The notes below the pieces were generated by a model. That model saw only the letters and a program-made list of their open reading frames with translations, was not told the origin of the DNA and searched no databases. From positions 868,001 through 932,000 of the forward strand of contig JACPOK010000033.1 in assembly GCA_016191525.1 (NCBI GenBank): a DNA stretch of 64,000 bases, written 5' to 3'. Below are positions 53,996 to 64,000 of the stretch, piece by piece. This DNA comes from Burkholderiales bacterium. GTDB taxonomy: Bacteria > Pseudomonadota > Gammaproteobacteria > Burkholderiales > Burkholderiaceae_C. How positions within the stretch are numbered: position 1 is the stretch's first letter; every line of letters begins with the position of its first letter. Both the position numbers and the translations under genes were made by a program.

Positions 53996-54448
53996 ATGAA
54001 TCGAATTTTTTGGTCTGCCGCGCTGGTCTTTTCGGCCCTGTTCCAGTCGGGGTGTGCGACGGGGCCGAAGTTTGGCGGCCTGGAGCCGATACCGCCGGCC
54101 AAGGCGCAGATTTACTTTCTGCGGGAGGCCAAGGTTTTCGGAGCGGGAATGTCTTTCGACCTCCTGGTTGACGGCGTCAAGGTCGGCGCGCTTCCCAACG
54201 GCGGCTACCTTCCCCTGGCGGTCACTCCGGGCCGGCACACCTTGAGCGCGCAAGCCGGAGCCCTCTTCTTGATGGTGGAGCGAAAGACCGAGATCGAGGT
54301 AGCGGCAGATTCGCGCGCGTTTGTGCTCGTCACGCTTCGCAATCGCCTGGAGGGCCGAATACTTTACTGGTCATTCGGGTTCGATGAAGCGAATGACGAG
54401 TTTGCAGTCCGCCTTCTTGCAAACCTGAACCGCGCAAGCAGCAATTAG
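53996..54448 (+). CDS. DUF2846 lipoprotein
   Basis: A 150-residue protein with a lipoprotein signal: FSALFQSGCATG, Cys20. The mature part matches the DUF2846 pattern (PPAKAQIYFLREAKVFGAG, FDLLVDGVKVGALPNGGYLPLAVTPGRHTL), a small beta-sandwich domain of unknown function in the cell envelope. The ATG at 53996 gives an intact signal peptide. It follows the ModE-like regulator by 25 bases, but A+T content is higher and it need not share a function. Confidence 0.8.
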   Translation: MNRIFWSAALVFSALFQSGCATGPKFGGLEPIPPAKAQIYFLREAKVFGAGMSFDLLVDGVKVGALPNGGYLPLAVTPGRHTLSAQAGALFLMVERKTEIEVAADSRAFVLVTLRNRLEGRILYWSFGFDEANDEFAVRLLANLNRASSN

Positions 54449-54465
54449 CCGGCGCCTGCGGGTTG

Positions 54466-55323
54466 TCAGCTTGAAATCAATTCCCGGATAAACCCCGCAT
54501 CCGCCCGCACCGCATTCGCCGCCTCCGCGTGGCCGAAGAAATCAAGGTAGTGCGGCGTCTGCTGGATCAGCATCTCAAACCCCGGCTGCGCCGCGAGGCC
54601 GCGCGCGCGGGCTGCGCGCACGAAGGGCGTGGGCTGGTTCTTCATCAGGATGTCGATGACGCTGGCGCCCGCGTCGATGCGGGCCACGTCGCAGGGCATG
54701 CCGTCTTCGGCGCGCAGGCCCAGTGGCGTGGCGTTGACCACCAGGTCAAAGCCCGCCGGGTCATTGGCTTCCACCGCCCGCGTTTCGCAATCGGGAAAGT
54801 GCGCTGCCACGCGGGCCGCCACTTCGCGCGCCTTGCCGGGCACGGGGTCGAAAAGCGACACACTGGCCGCGCCCTCGGCCGCCAGTGAAGCCGCGATGGC
54901 CGAAGCGCCGCCGCCCGCGCCCAGCACCAGCGCGCGGCGCCCGCGCGGCTCGGTGCCGAAGTAGCGCAGCGCACTGACAAAGCCCTGCCCGTCGAACATG
55001 CCGCCCACCAGCCGCCCCTGTGCATCACGCCGGATGCCGTTCACCGCGCCGGCGGCCTGGGCCAGCACGCTGCTTTCATCCAGCACTTCCATCGCAGGCG
55101 CCTTGTGCGGGATGGCCAAAAACATGCCCTGCACATTGCCCGCCTGGAACGCCGTGCGGATGAAGTTGCCCAGCTGCTGCGGCGGCACGCGCGCGGGCAC
55201 CAGCACCGCATCAATACCGCAGTGGTGAAACACCAGATTGAAAACTTCCGGCGCGCGCACCTGCGCCACGGGGTCGCCCAGGATGAGGTAGACGGCGGTG
55301 TTGCCGGTGATGGGAATGCTCAT
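54466..55323 (-). CDS. Shikimate dehydrogenase-like protein with altered substrate site
   Basis: A 285-residue NADP-binding oxidoreductase of the AroE/YdiB superfamily. The Rossmann motif is VLGAGGGASAIAASLA. The catalytic Lys (IPHKA) and Asp (GGMFDGQGF) positions are kept, and the end QQTPHYLDFFG is family-like. The shikimate-contacting serines of the N-terminal SxS motif are missing: it reads DPVAQVRAPEVFN. A substrate other than shikimate is therefore likely, and a standard aroE probably exists elsewhere. The ATG at 55323 was chosen because similarity starts there. Confidence 0.85.
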   Translation of the reverse strand: MSIPITGNTAVYLILGDPVAQVRAPEVFNLVFHHCGIDAVLVPARVPPQQLGNFIRTAFQAGNVQGMFLAIPHKAPAMEVLDESSVLAQAAGAVNGIRRDAQGRLVGGMFDGQGFVSALRYFGTEPRGRRALVLGAGGGASAIAASLAAEGAASVSLFDPVPGKAREVAARVAAHFPDCETRAVEANDPAGFDLVVNATPLGLRAEDGMPCDVARIDAGASVIDILMKNQPTPFVRAARARGLAAQPGFEMLIQQTPHYLDFFGHAEAANAVRADAGFIRELISS

Positions 55324-55373
55324 CCCCGCAATTATCGGGTGAGGCGCCCCCAGCACCGGCGCAAGGGCAGGCC

Positions 55374-55727
55374 CTAGTTCGGGCCGCCACTCATCATGGC
55401 TTCAACGTCGGCCACCGAAGCCATGCCGTTCTTCAGCTTCATCTTCTTCCACATGCCCGAGTGGTAGGCGTTGTACTCATCGGCCGAGATCATGCCGTCG
55501 CCATTGGTGTCCATGGCCTTCATGCGGGCCGACATGACGGGGGTGCCCGAGGCGCCCATGGCCGTGCCGTCCTTTTTGGCCTCGGCCTTGGCGGCGGGCA
55601 TGCCGCCCGATTTGTTGGCGTTGGCTTCCTGGGCGGTGCGGCCCGGGGTGGTAACCGGCGCCGGGGCCTGGGCCAGAGCGGTAGCGGCCGCAAAGGCCAG
55701 CAGTGCGGCGAGGGAAAGTTGCTTCAT
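55374..55727 (-). CDS. Exported EF-hand protein
   Basis: A 117-residue protein with a signal peptide (about residues 1-19, ending ALA-QA). A canonical 12-residue EF-hand loop DTNGDGMISADE lies at residues 73-84, with all calcium-coordinating positions filled. A second, degenerate hand may follow near residues 103-110. It presumably binds calcium in the periplasm. It lies alone between the AroE-like gene and the histidine kinase; the upstream 105 bases contain no obvious promoter. Confidence 0.82.
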   Translation of the reverse strand: MKQLSLAALLAFAAATALAQAPAPVTTPGRTAQEANANKSGGMPAAKAEAKKDGTAMGASGTPVMSARMKAMDTNGDGMISADEYNAYHSGMWKKMKLKNGMASVADVEAMMSGGPN

Positions 55728-55832
55728 GTCTGTCTCCACAAAATTTAAAAAGGGCGGAATGCCGAACCGGATAGTTCAGCTTTCCACTGCCGGGTTTTGT
55801 AGGACAAATTCCGCTGAGCTTGTGGGAGCGCG

Positions 55833-57464
<1,632 letters not shown>

Positions 57465-57469
57465 GGCAG

Positions 57470-58636
57470 TCACTCCGGCAACACGCAGACCACGGCCGTA
57501 CAGTTGTGAAAGCCGCCGAACTGGCCTTCGGCCCGGGCAATCTGCCCGTAGGTGTTGCAGCCCACGAACCCGTTGGGCAGCAGGTTGGCGCAGGCCTGCA
57601 GCTCGTCCTCGAAGGCGCGACCCAGGCGCAGCCGGGTGGCCACGCAATCGAACACAAAAGCGGCGCCCGGCTTGCTGCCCCCCAACGCCTTGAGCGCGGC
57701 GCCGGCCGCCGACCGCGCCGCATTGACAGCCGACTGCTCGGTGGTTTTCATCAAGTGCACCACGGCGCCTTCGGGGACCGGCGCGGCACACGCAACCGAG
57801 CCGTCCTCGTTAATGGCCAGGGGCACGCGCAGGCGATAGCCCTCACCGCTTTTGATGCCCACCACGTTGTGCAGGAAGAAAGGCATCGGGGCCTGCAGGT
57901 CGAGCGTCTGCCCGGTCTGCTGCGCGAAATCCTTGAACGCCTCGATGGCCGGCAGGCCGTTGAGGCTGACGATGGTCATGCCGCGCGACTCGGTCACGCG
58001 CAGGCCCTCGCCCGCGGGCTCCCAGCCGTGCGAAACGCCCACGCCCACCGGCTTTTCCGAAAGAATTTCCAGCGCGACGACCGCATTGGACACCGCCTCG
58101 CGCCCGGCAAAAATATGGGTTTTCTGGAACAGCCCGTCGTCGCCGGCGCCACCGCCAAAGAAGCGGTAGTTGCCGCCGGTAGCCAGCGTCAGCTCCTCCA
58201 CCAGCGCATCGGTGTGGCCGGCCAGTGCATCGGTCATCACCAGTGCGGAGCGATAGGGCATCGGGCTGTCGGCCACTCCATGGAAGCCTCGCACCACCTG
58301 CGCCGCAGCGCCCGCGGGATCGACGCTCAGTTCGCGGCCCACGCCGACGGAAAACTTCATGCTGTTGGCCGCGCGCAGGCCCATGGCCGAGACCATGCCC
58401 TCGCCGCGCGCATTGTTGGTGTATTCGCCCGCGGATGAGGCGCCCACGATGACCTCGCAGCCCGCGGCATCCGCCAGCGCCGCCAGCATGGCCTGGTAGT
58501 CGTGCTGGGCCGAAGCGAACACCACCACCGCATCCGGCGCGGCGCCATCGAAGCCCTGGCGTATTTCCTGCCCGAGCTGGCGGCCGGCCGCCTCGCTGTT
58601 TTTCTCGGCGGTGATCGCTTTGTGCACTTGTTTCAT
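57470..58636 (-). CDS. FIST-domain sensory protein
   Basis: A 388-residue cytoplasmic protein. FIST_N is shown by DAVVVFASAQHDYQAMLAAL and VIVGASSAGEYTNNARGEG. FIST_C is shown by GFVGCNTYGQIARAEGQFGGFHN near the end. FIST domains are predicted to bind small molecules such as amino acids for signal transduction. Its stop codon sits right at the start of the hybrid kinase, so the pair most likely works as one sensing module. The ATG at 58636 lacks a strong ribosome site. Confidence 0.88.
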   Translation of the reverse strand: MKQVHKAITAEKNSEAAGRQLGQEIRQGFDGAAPDAVVVFASAQHDYQAMLAALADAAGCEVIVGASSAGEYTNNARGEGMVSAMGLRAANSMKFSVGVGRELSVDPAGAAAQVVRGFHGVADSPMPYRSALVMTDALAGHTDALVEELTLATGGNYRFFGGGAGDDGLFQKTHIFAGREAVSNAVVALEILSEKPVGVGVSHGWEPAGEGLRVTESRGMTIVSLNGLPAIEAFKDFAQQTGQTLDLQAPMPFFLHNVVGIKSGEGYRLRVPLAINEDGSVACAAPVPEGAVVHLMKTTEQSAVNAARSAAGAALKALGGSKPGAAFVFDCVATRLRLGRAFEDELQACANLLPNGFVGCNTYGQIARAEGQFGGFHNCTAVVCVLPE

Positions 58637-58723
58637 TGGGGAGCCTGTGGTTGGCAACCATGGTATGGGGCGGTGTCCGACAGGGCCGTAGGACAACGGC
58701 TCATCCGGTTGTGGTGCGCCATG

Positions 58724-58751
58724 AAAAAAGCCCCGCGAGCGGGGCTTTTTT
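58724..58751 (-). terminator. Rho-independent terminator of the Tyr/Pro-rich protein gene
   Basis: AAAAAAGCCCCGC-ga-GCGGGGCTTTTTT has a 7-bp GC stem with A and U tracts on both sides. It lies after the stop of the minus-strand gene at 58769 and before the FIST gene. It closely resembles the terminator at 17391-17418. Confidence 0.9.
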
Positions 58752-58768
58752 ACCGGGGCCGAAAGGCC

Positions 58769-59152
58769 TTAACGGTGGCCGTGATGCCAGCCGCGATAGC
58801 CGCCACCGCCATACCAGCCGCCAAAGCCGATGCTGAGAATGGGCGCGGGGTTGTAGTACACCGGGGCCGGCTGGTAGTACACCGGCGCGGGCTGCTGGTA
58901 GACCACTTGCTGCGGATAAACCTGCTGCGGGTAGTAGGCCGGCTGCACCGTTTGCGCCGGGTAGCCGGGGTAGTAGCCCACCGAAGGCTGGTAGTACACC
59001 GGGCCATTGGCCACGCCGAGGCTGACGCCGGGCACGATGGGCACGCTGGCCGACACGAACACACGGGCCTGGGCCACCGAGGCCGTGCCCAGCGCGGCCA
59101 GTGCCACGGCAGCGCCTGCAACCTTGACCAAAGCGGAACGGGTGAATTTCAT
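58769..59152 (-). CDS. Exported Tyr/Pro/Gln-rich low-complexity protein
   Basis: A 127-residue protein with a clear signal peptide (about residues 1-28, ending SVAQA-RV). After a short hydrophobic part (VPIVPGVSLGV) it becomes low-complexity, with YYQP, YPQQ and APVYY units repeated several times. It ends in a Gly/Trp/His-rich tail (GGWYGGGGYRGWHHGHR). Similar small proteins are common in betaproteobacteria and often annotated hypothetical; surface or matrix location is possible. An AGGAG ribosome site lies before the ATG at 59152. Confidence 0.75.
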   Translation of the reverse strand: MKFTRSALVKVAGAAVALAALGTASVAQARVFVSASVPIVPGVSLGVANGPVYYQPSVGYYPGYPAQTVQPAYYPQQVYPQQVVYQQPAPVYYQPAPVYYNPAPILSIGFGGWYGGGGYRGWHHGHR

Positions 59153-59280
59153 GTCTATCTCCTGTTGATGTGGGCCAAACATCGGCCCATGACCAATTAG
59201 CGCACCGCCGGGTAAACGGCATACCGCACGCACGGTCAAAGTCGTGCCGAACGGTAACGCGCAGGTAAAGAAGAAGTTAC

Positions 59281-59973
59281 TCAGTCCGCCGAAAGTGGTA
59301 CCAGCGTGTGCTCCATGCGGCTGCGCACTGGGCGCTTGGAGACGATCGCGGGCAGCACCGCCTTGACTACCGACGTGTCGGCAAAGGCGGGATAGGCGCG
59401 TTTCATCTCAGCCACGTCAACGGCGTAGCGGTCATAAAGCTTGATGTCCATCGTGCCGGAAGCCATACCGCTGAGTTGCCCGTCCATCAACGGCACGGGC
59501 GCGCCCGACTGCTGCTGGTTGGGCATGTCGGTGATGGGCACGTTCACCAGGTCCAGGTAGCCTAGGTACGTTACCTGGCCGGGCTTCACCTCGAACTTGG
59601 CGTCCACATTGAAATCCAGCGGGTGCACGCCCAACACCGGCAGCCGCACGGCACCGGCCAGCGTGCTGATGGAATAAGCCCCGGCCTGCAGCCGCCGCAC
59701 CACCAACACGCGGGAGCCGTTCACGCTCTCGGTGAAGGAATAGTGCGCCCGCACCGGCCGGCCGTTGACGTCCATCTCGGGGTTCTTGGCCGCGACAAAA
59801 ATGCCCAGCTTGGTCGCCGGCGACCCGGGCTTGACCTGGTTAGTGAAGTTCAGCGCAATCACCACCAGCCCATCGCCGCCCAGCGCGTCGGGCGCCAGGT
59901 TGGCATTAGGCGCGCCTTGCGCCGAGGCCCCGGCCGCAAGCGCGGCCATCAGCAAAGCAATCAGGAATCGCAT
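59281..59973 (-). CDS. Exported protein of unknown function
   Basis: A 230-residue protein with a signal peptide (about residues 1-18, ending ASA-QG). The body reads as a beta-rich domain: GLVVIALNFTNQVKPGSPA, VLVVRRLQAGAYSISTLAG, KFEVKPGQVTYLGYLDL. The pattern of a lipid or carbohydrate-like beta sandwich resembles DUF2846-type proteins (value plus reported display limits), but I do not recognise a named family. It is divergent from glnS with a 75-base gap, and the Tyr/Pro-rich gene follows it by about 130 bases. Confidence 0.65.
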   Translation of the reverse strand: MRFLIALLMAALAAGASAQGAPNANLAPDALGGDGLVVIALNFTNQVKPGSPATKLGIFVAAKNPEMDVNGRPVRAHYSFTESVNGSRVLVVRRLQAGAYSISTLAGAVRLPVLGVHPLDFNVDAKFEVKPGQVTYLGYLDLVNVPITDMPNQQQSGAPVPLMDGQLSGMASGTMDIKLYDRYAVDVAEMKRAYPAFADTSVVKAVLPAIVSKRPVRSRMEHTLVPLSAD

Positions 59974-60048
59974 GCATCTCCCCCTGTAAGTGTTTGGTAT
60001 GCCCCTTCAAGTCTAGCCCAGCGGAACCCACCCCTAAAATGGGCCGAT

Positions 60049-61854
<1,806 letters not shown>

Positions 61855-61866
61855 GATTGGGGTTCT

Positions 61867-63036
61867 ATGCGCATCGTTCACGTCAAATTAAAGAACTGGC
61901 GAAATTTCAAGAACGCCGATATTGATCTGAGCTCTAGGTCTTTCCTCGTGGGGCCGAACGCTGCGGGGAAATCAAATTTTCTTGACGTCTTTAAATTCCT
62001 TCGTGACGTGGCGAAAGCAGAAGGCGGCGGCCTACAGAAGGCGATACGCGATAGAGGCGGGATATCCAAACTCAGATGTCTAGCCGCCCGCACAGACCCG
62101 GAAATCGTTATTGAGCTCACCATGGCCGATGACGATTACGACCCGGATACTGATGAGCCGGAGTGGATATATTCGTTAGGGATCAGACAGGAACCACGAG
62201 GCGATCGTCTACCGTATGTGGCGTTCGAAAAGGTATTTCGGCGAGGCGATGAAATCTTGGATCGTCCCAATCGATTTGATCAACGTGACCGCGCGCGTTT
62301 GACCCAGACTGATTTAGAGCAGGTTAGCGCGAATGTGAAGTTTCGTGTCGTTGCAAAATTTCTTCAATCGATCACGTACCTTCATCTGGTCCCGCAACTC
62401 ATCCGGTTCGCGGACAAATTTCAGGGAAATCAGCTGGAAGATGACCCCTATGGTCAGGGCTTTCTTGAACGCGTGGCAAAGACGACGGAAAAAGTTAGAG
62501 CATCGCGTCTTAAACGGATTGAGGAAGCGCTCCGTGCCGCCGTTCCCCAAATGAAAGAGCTTCGTTTTGCCCGCGACTCCGCTAGCGGGCGCCCGCACTT
62601 GGAGGCGCTGTATGTACATTGGCGCCCCAACGCAGGCTGGCAACGGGAGGATCAATTCTCGGACGGCACATTGAGGCTACTCGGTTTGCTTTGGTGCCTA
62701 TTGGAGCGCGACTCGCTATTGCTCTTGGAGGAGCCCGAGCTCTCCTTAAACGCCGCGATTGTTCGACGCCTCCCCGGAATAATCGCCCGAATGCAGAGGT
62801 CACGAGACCGCCAAGTGCTAATCAGCACACACAGCGACGACTTACTCGCAGATAGAGGCATCGACGCGGGTGAAGTTATTTTGTTGCAGCCGAATACCGA
62901 AGGTACGGTAGTTAAGTTGGCGACCTCCGTGCCAGAAGTCTTAGCGTTGCTGGAAGGTGGAATGAGCATTGGCGAGGCGGTGCTGCCGCTTACGGCGTCT
63001 TCCACGTTATCGCAACTATCGATCTTTGACGCGTGA
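61867..63036 (+). CDS. RecF/OLD-like AAA ATPase
   Basis: A 389-residue SMC/ABC-type ATPase: Walker A VGPNAAGKSNFLD (from residue 28), a signature-like QFSDGTLRLLGLLW, Walker B LLLLEEPELSLN and the switch LISTHSDDLL. The middle has no transmembrane or nuclease motif. Sequence layout matches the stand-alone predicted ATPases of the COG4637/AAA_21 group. It begins 12 bases after glnS and its stop overlaps the next gene by one base, so the two act together. G+C is much lower than in the flanking genes (30 of 60 bases at 61921-61980), pointing to transfer. Possible role: anti-phage or DNA-damage effector ATPase. Confidence 0.85.
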   Translation: MRIVHVKLKNWRNFKNADIDLSSRSFLVGPNAAGKSNFLDVFKFLRDVAKAEGGGLQKAIRDRGGISKLRCLAARTDPEIVIELTMADDDYDPDTDEPEWIYSLGIRQEPRGDRLPYVAFEKVFRRGDEILDRPNRFDQRDRARLTQTDLEQVSANVKFRVVAKFLQSITYLHLVPQLIRFADKFQGNQLEDDPYGQGFLERVAKTTEKVRASRLKRIEEALRAAVPQMKELRFARDSASGRPHLEALYVHWRPNAGWQREDQFSDGTLRLLGLLWCLLERDSLLLLEEPELSLNAAIVRRLPGIIARMQRSRDRQVLISTHSDDLLADRGIDAGEVILLQPNTEGTVVKLATSVPEVLALLEGGMSIGEAVLPLTASSTLSQLSIFDA

Positions 63037-63620
63037 TGGGTGCTGAGCTTGTCGTAGAGGACGAATTGTCGGAGGCGATACTCAAAAAGATATTGTTTTC
63101 CGAGAATCCAAACTTGGGCATAAACGCTGTTCGACTTACAAATGGATTTGGCCAAATCAAGAAGAACTTGCGCGCCTATAACAGCTTGGCAAGAATTCGA
63201 CCGGTCATTGTATTGACGGACCAAGACAATGTCGCTTGCGCGCCTGCTCTGCTTCAAGATTGGTTTCAGAACCTTGAGCAAGCGCCACACCTGACTTTCA
63301 GAATAGCTTCGCGTGAAACCGAAAGTTGGGTTATGGCGGACCGCGGCGCATTCGCCGAGTTTCTAGGCATTCAGGTGAATCTTGTCTCTGGGTATCCGGA
63401 CCAATTGCTTGATCCCAAACAATCGCTTTTGGAGCTAGCCGCTAGTTCTCCATCTCGCAACCTGCGAAAAGCGATGCTTCCTTCAGGCACCACTGCCAAG
63501 ATAGGTCCAGGCTACAACGATGTTCTATCGAATTTCGTTGCTGCGCGATGGAGTCCGACGCGCGCTGGTCAGAACTCTCCCAGCCTGTTACGGGCCATGA
63601 CTCGAATTGGTGCGCTGTAG
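63036..63620 (+). CDS. TOPRIM/DUF4276-like partner of the AAA ATPase
   Basis: A 194-residue protein. Features resemble TOPRIM-type nuclease folds of the DUF4276/RloB sort: an acidic N-terminal ELVVEDELSEAILKKIL, a central IVLTDQDN (DxD-like), and ETESWVMADRGAFAEFLGI. The last of these matches the E-x-E-x-W-ad element of DUF4276. The ATG overlaps the ATPase stop (TGATG); a GTG one codon earlier is equally possible. G+C is low (25 of 60 at 63121-63180). Separate ATPase and TOPRIM chains recall split OLD-type systems such as PARIS and AbiL. The catalytic residues are inferred by eye only. Confidence 0.65.
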   Translation: MGAELVVEDELSEAILKKILFSENPNLGINAVRLTNGFGQIKKNLRAYNSLARIRPVIVLTDQDNVACAPALLQDWFQNLEQAPHLTFRIASRETESWVMADRGAFAEFLGIQVNLVSGYPDQLLDPKQSLLELAASSPSRNLRKAMLPSGTTAKIGPGYNDVLSNFVAARWSPTRAGQNSPSLLRAMTRIGAL

Positions 63621-63686
63621 CGACCACGTCGGCTTGATTTCGCATTGCTTTGCGGGCCGAGTAGCCTTAGCGAATGCCCAATCGCG

Positions 63687-64000
63687 TCACCGGTTTCCTC
63701 GCTTCGGTGTGCTTTCCTCCATCATCTGAGCGTGTCGAGATAGTACAAACGCCGCCTCAAGTAGATGTTCGACGACGTCAAGCATTGCATTGAGATTTTC
63801 CGCTGGAGGAATGTGGCCGCGATGAGCCGCAGCGTGGCCTGCATCAATGGCCGCCATGAGGGCCGGAACGCTTTTTTCCGTGATGTGTCCAGCACTCAAA
63901 AGCTTCTTGATCTTGCCGTCAAATCCATCTTGATCTCCCACAAGCTGAACTGCGGCCATGTCTATGACGGCGCGCAAACCCATCGCTGGCAATCCCTGCA
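63687..64000 (-). CDS. DUF4145-like protein, 5' end outside the window
   Basis: The frame is open to the right edge, so only the C-terminal part is present. It reads MGLRAVIDMAAVQLVG, then KIKKLLSAGHITEKSVPALMAAIDAGHAAAHRGHIPP and LNAMLDVVEHLLEAAFVL. This order (helix, short-range K-I-L-G-I, then GH-AAH) matches the DUF4145 domain, a HEPN-like helical domain often found in restriction and other defence genes. It converges on the ATPase/TOPRIM pair and has similarly low G+C. The 66-base gap before it holds nothing recognisable. Confidence 0.7.
   Translation of the reverse strand, partial: QGLPAMGLRAVIDMAAVQLVGDQDGFDGKIKKLLSAGHITEKSVPALMAAIDAGHAAAHRGHIPPAENLNAMLDVVEHLLEAAFVLSRHAQMMEESTPKRGNR

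Overview
The window is a roughly 66% G+C chromosomal segment from a betaproteobacterium, most likely family Comamonadaceae (relatives of Variovorax, Polaromonas, Ramlibacter or Rhodoferax). The evidence is the tmRNA tag ANDERFALAA, the block gyrA-pheA-tyrA-aroA/cmk-rpsA-ihfB-lapA-lapB-rfaE1-hldD, the aroA-cmk gene fusion, the glnA/ntrB/ntrC cluster and several HAAT and TRAP uptake systems. No rRNA, tRNA, IS element, prophage or CRISPR array was seen. A tmRNA gene lies at 15585-15971 on the minus strand.

Layout. 1-3792: folate and nucleotide genes (thyA fragment, folA), a TPR protein, a DUF4337 membrane protein and exonuclease III. 3796-8700: nitrogen control (ntrC, ntrB, a DUF4124 protein, glnA) with a clear sigma54 promoter and NtrC enhancer upstream of glnA. 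8692-13079: a tightly packed minus-strand run (beta-propeller, NodB-like deacetylase, sterol desaturase-like, EI24 membrane protein, MoaB/CinA-like protein). 13154-18125: hydrolase, pseudouridine synthase, two small envelope proteins, tmRNA, gph, ubiG and an OmpA-type porin. 18366-25027: gyrA and the aromatic amino acid genes. 25189-31141: rpsA, ihfB, the LPS genes lapA, lapB, rfaE1 and hldD, and a ComEA-like protein. 31203-46357: a transport and catabolic cluster. It holds a fused 5-oxoprolinase, a D-glutamate-cyclase-family protein, an Asp/Glu-racemase-family protein, a LysR regulator, a five-gene branched-chain-type ABC importer, a three-gene TRAP importer and an extra TRAP binding protein. 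It looks like a locus for a cyclic or N-acyl amino acid such as 5-oxoproline. 46543-53970: molybdate (modABC) and tungstate (tupACB) importers with a ModE-like regulator and an M35-like metallopeptidase. 53996-61854: mixed housekeeping and envelope genes, a FIST sensor with a hybrid histidine kinase, and glnS. 61867-64000: a visibly lower-G+C island with an AAA ATPase, a TOPRIM/DUF4276-like partner and an incomplete DUF4145 gene. This is the best candidate for a poorly described (possibly anti-phage) system.

The window also carries a roughly 57-bp hairpin repeat in four copies. Two copies lie in intergenic gaps. The other two lie inside genes, in opposite orientations, and supply the hydrophobic core of a secretion signal.
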